Positions 54,901 through 64,000 of a stretch of DNA of 64,000 nt are shown piece by piece (the stretch's first letter is position 1; every line of letters begins with the position of its first letter). The DNA is from Caenorhabditis remanei (lineage: Eukaryota > Nematoda > Chromadorea > Rhabditida > Rhabditidae). A program made the position numbers and the translations under genes. The stretch is taken from positions 14,055,717 through 14,119,716 of the forward strand of contig NC_071330.1 in the NCBI RefSeq assembly GCF_010183535.1. The letters are read 5' to 3'. Below the pieces are notes generated by a model. The model ran no database searches. It had not been told where the DNA came from and was given only the letters and a program-made list of their open reading frames with translations.

Positions 54901-57900
54901 TGGTGGCCGAGTGGTTAAGGTAGACACTAGGAATCTGAGTACCAGGGTTCGAGTCCGCATAGGGGAAAACTTTTTTGTTTTTGCTAATATAGGTTGAAAA
55001 AGTGTTTTTGACGGGTTTTATGTGCTAAAAATGCTGAAAAAGTTGAGTTTTGGGGCGGAAAATTGGTTTTGAAAAATTTTTTTTCTTCTAAACGTACCAA
55101 ATTCATAAAAGAAAAAGAGCTTTAACATTGACCAACTCATTACATTCATTCCCAACCCATAAAAAAGAGGGGCGGAAATGTGAGAAAATGAGAAAATGAG
55201 AAAATGCTCTCATCTTCTCATTATTTCCCCAACGCGGAGAGCTGTGTCCCACCAACTAATTAATTTTGTCCAGTATGTGTCCTCTCATGTGTGTCTGAGC
55301 ACACGGACGGACAGAAAAGAAAAAATAATTCCATTTTTTCTTTTTTTGCTACTTTTTTCGTCCTCCTACTATGCACTACTACTACATCATCAGATTTTAT
55401 TATCCACGCGCCGTTGGCGCTCTTTTTTTGCTCTTTTTGTGTTTTTTCTGAAGAAGTTTTTGATTTAAGCTTTTTTTGGGATGTGGTCAGTTTTCAGATA
55501 GTTTTCTGAAGAAAATTGCTCATTTTCAGCTTTTTTTGAGGTCTTCTGGTAGAAAATATCGGGTTTTTTATCCATATCTCGATTCTGGATCCCGATTTCA
55601 GCCCGTTTCCAGACATTTGTTTAATTTTTTTTCAAAAATTTGGAAATTTTCGATTTATGATTTTTGGCGCCAACATCCTGGTATTTTTGACCTTTTCCCG
55701 GGGGTATTTGAGTTTAGAACTCGGAAGAATAGAACTGCGACAAAATAAAACTGTGAAAATATAGAACTGACAAAAATAAAACTGCTACAAATTGGAACAG
55801 TGAAAGTTAGAACCGCAACAAAACAGAACTCGTCAAAATAGAACTGAACGCAATGGAACTGCTACAAAATAGAACTGTTACAAAATAGAACTCTAGTTCG
55901 AATGGAGCGCGTTTGCATTTTTTCTTTTTAGAAGAATCAGAACGACTTTTTTTTTCAATTTGAACAATTATTCGATGAAAAAAAAAGAATTTATTTGAGA
56001 AAAGTCAACAAAAAAACAAGAAAAAAATCATAATTGAGATCAGAAACCAATTTTAACCGGTGAATGAACAGAAAAATGAAACGAAAACAGAAAAAATTGA
56101 ACAAAACGAAAACAACATAATTATCATGTAATAATTGGAAATAACAGAAGAATTATAATCAAATCGATAAAATTTATGTTTTTTTTGCGTAGAAAATAGC
56201 CTTCAAATATGCAATTCCGGATAGTGGCGCTCTTGGGATAACTGGAATGTTCTCAATGACATTTTTCAGTTTTTTGTCCTTCATGACATTAGACGTTTTT
56301 CGAGCTTTGTTCACCTGAAATGAAAACTATCACTTTAATTTATTCTAAATCAGAAGACGAACCAAAAAGTTTGGATTCACTTTCAGTTCATTATAATCCA
56401 AATACGTATGTCGCTCTTCCTTTTGAAGTTTCACCAGCAAATCCGACAATTTGATAGACGAAAAACCATTGTGCATAGTTGCAACAGATTGGAGGAGCCG
56501 GTGCCACGTTTCGACGGTGTTAGTGGTTCGATGGATATTACTTGCCGTTCGAACAGCGCACGACCATAAACGGGGTTGGAATCGCGGTGGGGCGGCATCT
56601 CCAACATAGTTCTTGACCAGATAGTTGATATAATCTGAAGGATAATTCTATAATAATGAACTTCGGGAAAAAGCTTACTCTTCATATCTGGAGAAATCAC
56701 TAAAGGAACACAATGTTCTAAGATCGCATCGAAATAATCGGGGATGTCAAACTCGTCGAGAAAAGGCAAAGTCTTCAGAAGCTGCCAGAATTCTTCAAAT
56801 TCTCCGTCTGAATCGAGAAAATGTCAAAAGGAGATATATAAGGACCAAACTCACCAACGAACGAATTATAAACATTCAATTTCTCGGCCTGTCTCCGCCA
56901 ACTTTGAACCAAATGGAACAAACATCCAGAAATCACAACATTTGGAAATTTGTCCTTGAATGCAGAATGAATAGCAGTCTCGAAGTCGCAAATAATCATT
57001 GCGGGAGCCCAATTTGTCAATTCAGGACGATTTTTTAATAGTGTCAGCATTGAGGTGTACGTCGTCAGCGTTTTGTCTGGAAGAAGACAAAAAAACACGG
57101 GGCGAACGACATCCTCTGATATCTAAAACAGACTGAAATTAAATTTTCATTAAATTCACCGATGAACTTACGTAACAATGAATACTGAACAACTGGGTGA
57201 AGGATTTTGGAGCAGAATCAAAAGTTCCATCAACAAAACACACATTTCCATTTGATAAAATCTCCAATCCCTCATCCGATGCAAATGCAATCATTCGTTT
57301 TCCATTGACTTCTTCGTCGAATAGCAAAAATCGAGTTTTTCTCATAGTTTCTGCGAATTGTCCTTTAATTTTTCCACCACTATCGATCAATTTTTTCTCG
57401 GAATTCGATTGTGATTTCTCATAATGAACAAGTCGTCTTTTGGCGTTATAATCGCCTGTAAAAGTACATTAAACTACCAAAAAGTTGTATTTTCAAAAAT
57501 TACCCATCATCATAGAAGTATCGGTTCCAAATGTAAATCTCATATCATCAATGACTTCGCGAACAGTTCCAGAATTTGCATTTTCTTTTAAATGCTGACG
57601 ACCCAGATTTACCTGAAATTATCCCACAATTTAGAGTTTTTGCTTGTTTAACTCACATTGTTCGCCAATTTATCCTTTTCATGGTTAATATGCGGCCGAA
57701 TTAAGCGAACCGCCCTCGTAGTGTTAGAAACTCCGTAAGCGGCAGGACACTGATATTTCGTGCTTCTGCAATAGAATATGTGAAAAGAAAAAAACACAGT
57801 TTTCAGTAATACCTTTCGATACAATAGAATATCGACTCATTCAACGAGGGAATATTCTTTTTCTTTCTCATAAACCAGCCGTCCACTAACTCCCCATTTC

Positions 57901-60900
57901 TTTTTCGATTTTTCGGCATTTTTAATCTGAAAATTCATAAATAGCGTGAAAAAATTGTTTAGAAAATAAAAAATTGAATTAATGCAAAAAAAATAAATTG
58001 AATTTTTGAAAAAAATGCAAACGCGCTCCATTCGAACTAGAGTTCTATTTTGTAACAGTTCTATTTTGTAGCAGTTCCATTGCGTTCAGTTCTATTTTGT
58101 CGAGTTCTGTTTTGTAGCAGTTCCATTTTTTCGTAGTTCCATTTTGTTCAGTTCTATTTTTTCCTGTTCTATATTTTCACAGTTTTACTTTGTCGCAGTT
58201 CTATTCTTCCCAGTTCTAAACTCAAATACCCCCCTTTTCCCCTCTTTCTGCAAGCAATTTTTCGTCTCAAAACGAGACACTTCTCTTTATTTGCTTCCGG
58301 AGTTGCCCCCTCCAAAAAAGTTGAACTTATTTTTCTATTTCCAAATTTTAGAGAACGACCAGAATTCGTTTTGGAGATGGGAAAATAGAAACAAAAAATG
58401 GTCAAATTTCCAAAGTAGTCTGTGCTGGCCGAACTTTCTCTGTTTGGGTTTGGCCCAGTGTTGTTGAGAATTCCGACTTCCGACTTCCGGATAGGAACTT
58501 TTACTTCCGACTTCCGTCATTCCATAACGGTGAAATTTCGGAAAAGTAAATTTCGCAGAAATACAAGGAAAAATGGTCTAAAAAGACAGAAAACAGGCTT
58601 TTCTTCAGCCAAAAACTAATTTTTCACTGATTTTCGCGAATTTTATGAACTTTTTCTAGGAGTTTTTGAATCTTTGCGAAAAAATCTACTTCCGACTTCC
58701 AACTTCCGGGTGTTTTTTACTTCCGACTTCCGACTTCCGGATAAGAAATTTTACCTACGACTTCCGACTTCCGACTTCCGGATAAGAAAAATAACTTCCG
58801 ACTTCCGGATAAGAAAATTTTCACTTCCCAACATCTCTGGTTTGGCCAGGCCGAATTTCGACGCATTTCCAGTCACTTTTCACCATTTTAGTCTTTTTTT
58901 CCAGTAATTTTAGCGAGTTTTCCAGTTTTATGATTTTTCTCTTGGAATTTGGAATATTTGTGAAAAACATTTACTTCCGACTTCCGGGAGTTTTTTCAAT
59001 TCCGGCTTTCGACTTCCGATTTCCGCTTTAGAAAAATCACTTCCACACAACTCTGCTATGATCATAGCTTCTCAATGTATCATAGTTGTCCGGAATCCGG
59101 ATTCCGGAAATTCCGAAATTCCGGAATTCCGGGGTTTTTCGTCATTCCGGTTCCGGTTCCGGATTCCGGAAAATGAAATTTTTCATTCCGATTCCGGATT
59201 CCGGATTCCGGTTTTTTGAATTTTTTCCGGAATCCTGAAGTTTAATTGAAATTTTTTTTTGAGTTTTAAAGACAACTGAATTACTTCTTTTTCGGTTTTG
59301 AACCTCAAAAGTAGTTTTAAACTTTATATATCATTAAAAACACTCGAAAAAATGACTTGGCCTTGCAAATTTATCGAATCATTCCGGATTCCGAGAAATT
59401 CCGGAATTCCGGGTTTTTTTTCGTCATTCCGGTTCCGGATTCCGCATTTCGAAATTTCGATTCCGGTCCGGATTCCGTATTCCGGAAAATCTAAAATCTC
59501 ATTCCGGTTCCGGATTCCGGATTCTGGAAACCGAAAAATCGCATTCCGTACAGCTCTGCAATGTATCCTTCGAATCAAATGTCCTCTAAAAAAAGGGCTT
59601 AAAGAGTCTAATTCATCATTCCCCATCAGTGTTCCCACGACCATCACCAAAAGAATTCCAAAAAAACAATTTTGCCGTGTGTTGTATCCTCCGAAAAATG
59701 TCAAAAAAGCAGCGGAGTGAGTGGAAAGATGACACTCTTCACTCCCTCCCCACAACATATTCATCAATCTCCCCCTCTTTTTCTTCTGAAAAAAGAAGAG
59801 GAGGAGAAGAAGTGTTTATGTTTACTCTCACTCCATCTCACTCTTTCTAATTCTCTAAATCTCTTTTTTCTACTTTTTGTGAGACGTTTTTAGCTCATTT
59901 CTTGAGTTTTTTGGATGTTTTTAGAGGTTTTAGAGCGATTTTAAGCTAATTTTTGGGGTTTTTTGGGTGTTTTTAGAGGAAAATTGAGATTTTAGAGCAA
60001 TTTTTAGTCAATTGTTGAGATTTTTCAGACGTTTTTAGCTCATCTTTTTGAGGTTACGAATGTTTTTGGATGTTTGAGCCAATTTTTTGCGATTTTGAGC
60101 CAAATTTTGAGATTTTACAGCGATTTTAAGGCAATTTTTGAGGTTTTTAGGACGGTTTTCTAACTTTTGCTCTTTTTTGTTTTAGAAGTTTTAGAGCGAT
60201 TTTGAGCCAATTTTTGAAGTTTTCCAGTGATTTTAAGCCAGTTTTTGACTTGTTCAGCTCATTTTTTGAGTTTTTTGGACATTTTTAGCCAAAGTAAGAG
60301 GTTTTTTGGTATTCAGAGGTTTTTGAGCCAATTTTTAATAGATTTAGCGTATTGGATTTGGTGTAGACGTCATTTTAAGTCGAAATCCATCAAAAAAGGC
60401 GTTCAAAACACGCCAGAAATCTCAAAAATGAAAAGTCTGGCGTGTCGTAAACTCGTTTTCGAATGAGGACGTTTTTTTGACGTTTTTAGCTCATTTTTTG
60501 TGATGTTTTGGACGTTTTTAGTGGAAATTGAAGGTTTTTAATGAATTCAGCGTGTTGGAATTGGTATAGACGTCATTTTAAGCCGAAAACCATGAAAAAA
60601 ACGCGTCCAAAGCATCCCAGCAACCTCAAAAATGTGAAGCCTGGCGTGTCGTCGACGCGTTAACGGTGAGCGCCGCCGCATTTCTATACGCCTCGACGAC
60701 CTCTTTTCACCGTGCGGTCTCGTGGTGTAGCGGTTATCACATCTGTCTAACACACAGAAGGCCGGCGGTTCGAGCCCGCCCGAGATCACTTGCGTTTTTT
60801 GGTTTTTTATTTTTTTGATTTTGATGAAAAAAGTGTTCTGAGGACATCCGGACACCGGGATAGTGATTTTGGTGGACACACAGACAGACATTTAGTGAGA

Positions 60901-63900
60901 AATTCACTGGGAGAGGAAGGTTGTCCATGACAACGCCTTCCTAATGAAGTCTATGCGGTTAACTAACGAGGTTGACGGACCGACGGACGGACGGAGAATT
61001 TTCTCGTTTTCTCTGCGTCTCTCATTTCTCAGTGTTCTCTAGTTTTCCCGACGTTTTCCCGTCGTTTTCCCGCCATTTTCCGGTGGTCAAACCCTCGGTT
61101 TTCCGTTTTTTCGCACCTCAGCCTATGGCTACCGTATATAGGATGTCCATCAGTGTGTCTGTGGTGTCCGGATGTGCGGATGTTCGAAAATTGCTGAAAT
61201 TCGGTCAGTTTTGAGCTGAAACTCAAAAAAATTTGAAACGAAAATTTTTTTTCCGATTTTTTGTCAATTTTTTTTGAGTTCTTAGAAGAAGAAAGAGCGT
61301 CCATCTGTGTGTCTGTGGTGTCTGGAAGTCTCAAAAATACTGGAATTTGAGAAGTTAGAGATCTGAAATTCGGAGCCAGAAAATTGTTTTTTGAAATTTT
61401 TTTTGCGGTCTAAATTTCAGAGTTCAAACCCTCTGAAATTTCCGAATTTTTGAGACATCCGGACAATACAGACACACATATGGATGCTCTTTCTCTTTCT
61501 AACTATAAGAACTCCGAAAAAAGGTGACAAAAAAATTTTCGAAAAAAAATTTTCTGAAAATTTTTTTAAACAAAATTTTCAGCCAAAACTAGTATCACCA
61601 TCACCTTCCTCTCGTTCTCAGCTTTCAGAAAAGTATAATCATGCCTCGATTCGGTGCCAAATGGGTCCCGAAGCGAAAACTACAGTACCCCTCCACGTTT
61701 AAAGGCGCATACCGTAGTTTTCGTGGTAGGACCCAACTTTGGAAGGAATATAGGCTTGATTATACTTTTCTGAAAGCTGGTGATGAGGTGAATGTGGCTA
61801 TGATGTTAGTTTGGTGAAAAAAAATTCTGAAATTTTTTTTTTCAAAATTCTGAAAAAAATTCAATTTTTTTTTGAGTTTTTTTAAAAATTTTCGGCCAAA
61901 TTTCAGCAATTTTTGAACATTATAACATCCAGACACACCTCTGGACATTCTATTCCGTTTAATTTCACTCCATTATCTTTCTTTTAAAAAAACAAGTTTC
62001 AAAAAAAAATTTTTTCAATTTTTTCAAAATTTTTTTGCAGCTGCCGTTCGCCACGTCATCTGCACAAACGACCTCCACTTCTGGAGGCGTCGGGGGGTCT
62101 TCAGACTCCGCCCACCCGCCACCACCGCCCTCTTCAAATGGAAATCTTCGGAATTCTCATCAGAATCTCCAAAATCAGAATCACCAGAATTCCCAACAAA
62201 ACCATCTTCTGAATCGACATGCGATCAGTGATACGGTAGCGATGGCTGGCGATGATTTGAGTAATGTGCCGGCGGCAGTCATTATACAGTTAGGTAGGTA
62301 CTAATTAGTCTAAAAATTCAAAAAAAAAATTCGAAAAAAAAAGTTTTTTTTGAAATTTTTTGTTCAGGATTTTTTTCCCGTCAAACTAACTTCATAATCA
62401 CATTCTCCTTGTTGCGAGCTTTCAGAAAAGTATAATCATGCCTATATTCCCTTCAAATGTTGGGTCCTACCACGAAAACTACGGTATGCGCCTTTAAACG
62501 TGGAGGGGCACTGTAGTTTTCGTGGTGGGACCCAATTGACACCGAATCGAGGCATGATTATACTTTTCTGAAAGCTGAGAACGAGAGGAAGGTGATGGTG
62601 ATAGTAGTTTTGGCTAAAAGTTTGAATTTTTTTGTTCGCTAATTCTAGCCCAAAATGTCGAATTTTCGGGGTTTTTTGTAGTTTTTTGGCAAAAATGTTC
62701 ATTTTTAGAAATTCTACCTCGATTAGACGATTCAAATGAGTATAAACATGACTATATTCGCTCCAAATTGGGTCTCAACGCGAAAACTACAATAATCCGA
62801 GTTTAAAGGCACATGGACGTCGCCGATGCATTTTTCGATCAAAAATGAGACGCGTCGAATGAGTATAGTCTTGTTGGTTACTGTAGTTTTCATGGTGGGA
62901 CCCAACATTTTCTAAAACTACCGTAACTCTGTCAAATTCGTTCCAATTTTTCTGAAAATGAGATATTCAGAATCAGCGCGTCAATACGCTTCGAATAAGT
63001 ATAATCATGCCCATATTCGGATAAATTTGGGTCCCACCACGAAAACTACAGTAACCTGAAAATTCCGTAAATCGTGGTGAGACCCAACTGTCGCCAAACT
63101 TGGGCATGATTATACTTTTCTGAAGCGTCTCAACGAGCTGAATTCAAAAAGTTAAGTTTCGAGGGTCTTGACACAAAATTAACCAGGTTACGGTAGTTTT
63201 AGTGTTTTTTTTTGGTTTTTCGAAGAATTTCGAAAATCTGTAACTTTCTCAGTTTGTGAGATTTTAAAATGTTTTTTGGTTCAAAAGTTAGCAAATTATT
63301 TGGATTTACTCTGAAAATAGAACGAGGAGAATGCGATCTCATGGGTTACTGTAGTTTTCGTAGTGGGACCCGAAATTTTTTGATTTTTCGAAAATTTTCA
63401 AAATTATCGCATGATTATACTTTTCTGAAGCATCTCAACGAGCTGAAAACGATGGTCATGGTTTCAAAAGCGAATGTTTTGAAAAAATCTTCTTCGTTTT
63501 CCAGAAAAAGCGAATCGCACCATCGCGTCCCAAACACTCGAAATCGAGCGCCTCAAATCCTACCAAAACCAACATATGGAGACTCATTTGCTCAAAAAAC
63601 AGTTACAAGACATTGAAAAAGAGATGCGGAGCTCGCGGAGTCGATTCCTCGAGCAACAAGAGCTCCTCGCCGAAATGTCACGTGAAATGGACAATTTGTT
63701 GCGCGAAAAACTGCAAATGCAGCAAAATTTTCAAGATTTGGAGAAAAAATACAAAAAAGCGAAATTCGCGTCGAGGGAATTGGCGAAAATTTTGGAAAAT
63801 GATCTTTGTGGCACGCCGAGTGACGGCTCAGACCGTCGTGGCGCTCCAGAATCCGATGAAGAGGATTCTAGCCTATTCCAACGGTCCCGAAGCCTTTCTA

Positions 63901-64000
63901 GGGCTCAAAAAGAGCAAGAATTGCGTCAAAAAGCTGAAAAAATAGTGGAAAAGTCGGAAAATCGAAAATCCGAAGAGCTTATCGATCGATTGATTAATGA
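48916..64000 (+). CDS. Coiled-coil protein, partial (runs off the window)
   Basis: Exons are 48916-48939, 54212-54382, 62041-62293 and 63505 to beyond 64000. The frame stays open across all joins (phases 0, 0 and 1) for at least 314 aa. It starts MAAKTREK, then a Thr/Ser/Asn-rich region (PSTTTTAPSGALATDD). Next is a Pro/Asn/Gln-rich exon (AHPPPPPSSNG, NLQNQNHQNSQQNHLL). A long heptad-rich helix beginning about residue 150 follows (LEIERLKSYQNQHMETHLLK, LLREKLQMQQNFQDLEKKYK), then an acidic Ser-rich patch and another charged helix. It is likely a cytoplasmic or cytoskeletal scaffold; I cannot name the family. By position it should match H06I04.1 of C. elegans. Introns 1 (5.3 kb) and 2 (7.7 kb) are very large and hold other genes and transposons. 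Confidence 0.8.
49000..49620. repeat. Family A repeats in intron 1
   Basis: Units lie at 49005-49070, 49130-49280 and 49430-49610. The last one is complete with both ends, a TACAGTATCC..TTTAAAGACGCATACC core and an inverted GGGACCCAACTTTCACC. Confidence 0.7.
49838..50730. repeat. TTTCTAGGCCACC minisatellite-like array
   Basis: The string GGNTTCTAGGCCACC or CTAGGCCATCCGT occurs about eleven times, spaced 25-130 bases. GAAATTTGGGTTT and GTGAAAAATCGCTCAAAA recur between them. Single copies also occur at 26805 and 42655 (GGTGGCCTAGAAATCC orientation). The array is non-coding. Confidence 0.65.
50731..51093. other. Mixed unique segment
   Basis: It contains CT-rich and GA-rich blocks (50835-50990, CTTCTTCTTCTTCTTCAG). 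No gene is seen. It resembles upstream regions in composition and might serve an internal promoter. Confidence 0.3.
51094..51640. repeat. Inverted repeat, about 540 bases
   Basis: The left arm holds TTTTATATATGAAGAGGTCT, GTGGGGTTTTTAACGGATTT and TTACGCATTTTGGACGG. The right arm is the complement (51510-51630, for example CGTCCAAAATGCGTAAAAAT). The centre is AT-rich without an open frame. Confidence 0.65.
51641..53430. other. Long, largely unique intronic segment
   Basis: Bases 51830-52450 and 52940-53300 are balanced in composition and free of the families seen elsewhere (for example GAGCTCATGACTCTCTTATT, CACCTCCCCGGTGCTCTCAG). No reading frame is convincing. In a window this repeat-rich, such islands are candidates for enhancers or an alternative first exon of the host gene. 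Confidence 0.35.
53431..54080. repeat. Family A and C repeats in intron 1
   Basis: Bases 53431-53525 are a half family A unit with GCGCCTTTAAACGTGGAGGG. 53655-53720 and 53840-54075 are further halves. 53890-53935 is a family C hairpin (GTTAGAGACGCAGAGTGTCT and mirror). Confidence 0.65.
54583..54652 (+). pseudogene. tRNA-like sequence (Ser/Leu-type boxes), copy 1
   Basis: It has A box TGGCCGAGTGG and B box GGTTCGAGTCC. The anticodon stem ACTC/GAGT encloses GGAATCT, which lacks the universal U33. The T stem is weak and no variable arm is present. It is derived from a Ser- or Leu-like tRNA but is probably not a working gene. Confidence 0.6.
54893..54962 (+). pseudogene. tRNA-like sequence, copy 2
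   Basis: It differs from copy 1 at two or three bases (ACTAGGAATCTGAGT and ACCAGGGTTCGAGT), one of which breaks the anticodon stem. It keeps the A and B boxes. Confidence 0.6.
55140..55480. other. Mixed-composition segment upstream of the MULE
   Basis: It has a short GAGAAAAT tandem (55180-55205) followed by unique, T-rich sequence with CACGCGCCGTTGGCGCTC. Open frames here overlap each other and look spurious. It is a possible regulatory stretch. Confidence 0.3.
55700..58233 (-). mobile_element. Complete Mutator-like element (MULE)
   Basis: The 2534-bp element begins GGGGGTATTTGAGTTTAGAA and ends with the complement. Target duplication CTTTTCCC (55692-55699 and 58234-58241) extends to 9 bases if one terminal base is shared, and 9 is typical of MULEs. 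The inverted repeats are over 200 bases (to about 55915 and from about 58020) and are built of tandem AAAATAGAACTG units. The single gene is an intact transposase on the minus strand. The element sits inside intron 2 of the coiled-coil gene, in antisense orientation. Confidence 0.92.
56174..57919 (-). CDS. MULE transposase with FLYWCH-type zinc finger (472 aa)
   Basis: Eight exons are 57813-57919, 57657-57765, 57504-57612, 57172-57455, 56855-57122, 56679-56807, 56363-56634 and 56174-56314. They join in frame to 472 aa with consensus splice sites. The N-terminus has a FLYWCH-like Cys/His finger spanning the first splice (FYCIERSTKYQCPAAYG, RPHINH). The MULE core follows, with first Asp in CFVDGTFDSAPKSF (about D184), second Asp in MIICDFETA (about D249) and a CLFHLVQSWRR helix. 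A helical region comes next with the typical RTTNTVETWH motif near residue 370. The end is basic (FYAKKT). No stop or frameshift interrupts it, so the enzyme could be functional. Confidence 0.9.
58440..59045. repeat. ACTTCCGACTTCCGG minisatellite
   Basis: Arrays of CTTCCGACTTCCGG units lie at 58470-58520, 58685-58830 and 58973-59045, separated by AT-rich spacers. An apparent 77-codon open frame here is only the repeat translated. Confidence 0.75.
59090..59560. repeat. ATTCCGGATTCCGG minisatellite
   Basis: Units ATTCCGGATTCCGG and GGTTCCGG lie at 59090-59235 and 59380-59555. They are related to the previous array by small changes in the unit. Both strands show open frames, as expected for a stop-poor repeat. 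Confidence 0.75.
59561..60715. other. Intronic spacer with GACGCGTTTT repeats
   Basis: Bases 59735-59890 are pyrimidine- then purine-rich (CTCTTTTTCTTCTGAAAAAA and mirror). 59890-60340 is AT-rich with TTTTAGAGCGATTTTAAGC-like direct repeats. 60350-60470 and 60540-60665 are two units of the repeat found in sft-1 intron 1. Confidence 0.6.
60716..60788 (+). tRNA. tRNA-Val(AAC): tRNA-Val (anticodon AAC)
   Basis: The 73-nt gene has an acceptor stem GGTCTCG pairing with CGAGATC (one G-U), A box TGGTGTAGCGG, and an anticodon arm TCTGT-CTAACAC-ACAGA with anticodon AAC. The T arm is perfect, GGCGG-TTCGAGC-CCGCC. A T-run for pol III termination follows (TTGCGTTTTTTGG). All arms fold well, so it is likely functional. 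It lies in sense orientation within intron 2 of the coiled-coil gene. Confidence 0.93.
60820..61500. repeat. GTGTCTGTGGTGTCCGGATG repeats, both orientations
   Basis: ATCCGGACACCGGGATAG (60848), CATCAGTGTGTCTGTGGTGT (61146), CATCTGTGTGTCTGTGGTGT (61303) and the inverted ACATCCGGACAATACAGACA (61455) form a dispersed inverted-repeat set. No gene is seen. Confidence 0.55.
61580..61800. repeat. Complete family A repeat with long ends
   Basis: It begins AGCCAAAACTAGTATCACCA, runs through CTCAGCTTTCAGAAAAGTAT, a CACGTTTAAAGGCGCATACC core and CGTAGTTTTCGTGG, and ends in the inverted TTGATTATACTTTTCTGAAA. It is one of the copies that shows the outermost ends. Confidence 0.7.
62390..63450. repeat. Family A repeats in intron 3
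   Basis: A complete unit lies at 62395-62625, ending GAACGAGAGGAAGGTGATGG with TGATAGTAGTTTTGGCT. Partial units lie at 62720-62790, 62845-62930, 62990-63130 and 63345-63445, just before exon 4. Confidence 0.7.

Larger units (their letters stand above)
54541..54985. repeat. Direct duplication carrying a tRNA-like sequence
   Basis: A block starting AAATTTTGATACCCATATTG and ending GGGGAAAACTTTTTTGTTTT occurs twice, about 310 bases apart, with almost no change. Each copy holds a tRNA-like sequence. It lies in intron 2, just after exon 2. Confidence 0.8.

Noticed and set aside
55196..55748. Overlapping 72-90 codon open frames
   Set aside because: Three overlapping frames in T-rich sequence with no conserved pattern. 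The last one crosses the MULE boundary.
58674..59767. Open frames of 77-147 codons on both strands
   Set aside because: They are translations of CTTCCG and ATTCCGG minisatellites, which lack stop codons by composition.

Overview
The window is nuclear DNA of a Caenorhabditis-type nematode. The evidence is: many short introns with GT donors and TTTTCAG acceptors; 3' splice acceptors just upstream of start codons with no paired donor (spliced-leader sites); a Tc1 element of almost canonical size; a CX-module protein; and a run ubl-1 - SPB1/FTSJ3 - sft-1 (SURF1) - coiled-coil gene that, from memory, matches the gene order of C. elegans cosmid H06I04. The species cannot be fixed from the sequence. 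A 1615-bp Tc1-class copy with long inverted repeats resembles the C. briggsae Tcb1 type.

Layout. 1-7.2 kb is transposon-rich: a foldback repeat, an intact Tc1-class element, a palindrome holding a hAT-like MITE, and a 1441-bp near-perfect palindrome whose exact centre holds a second mariner-type MITE. That palindrome truncates a protein-kinase pseudogene. 7.2-12.7 kb is a head-to-head inverted duplication: a small gene on the minus strand (181 aa model) and a broken partner on the plus strand, with nested hAT-like MITEs in the latter. 13.8-15.5 kb holds a four-exon orphan gene (194 aa, minus). 16.6-21.2 kb holds a CX-module membrane protein gene (minus) with two possible 3' ends. 21.2-28.9 kb is a repeat-filled divergent intergenic region with a pair of inverted tRNA-derived SINEs.

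From 29 kb all conserved genes are on the plus strand. ubl-1 encodes ubiquitin-like/ribosomal protein eS31 and has a probable C/D-box snoRNA in intron 2. The SPB1/FTSJ3 rRNA 2'-O-methyltransferase has 9 exons and 828 aa. sft-1/SURF1 is a cytochrome-oxidase assembly factor with 6 exons and 317 aa; its first intron carries a 788-bp hAT-type palindrome. Last is a coiled-coil gene that runs off the window. Its 5-8 kb introns hold a complete Mutator-like element with an intact 472-aa transposase, a tRNA-Val(AAC) gene, tRNA-like duplications and many minisatellites.

ubl-1 and SPB1 both serve ribosome production, and a snoRNA in the ubl-1 intron fits that theme. Every conserved gene tested by joining exons stayed in frame. 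Most other sequence is palindromic MITE material, dominated by one family with ends resembling CATGATTATACTTTTCTGAA. All repeat names are descriptive; no database was searched.
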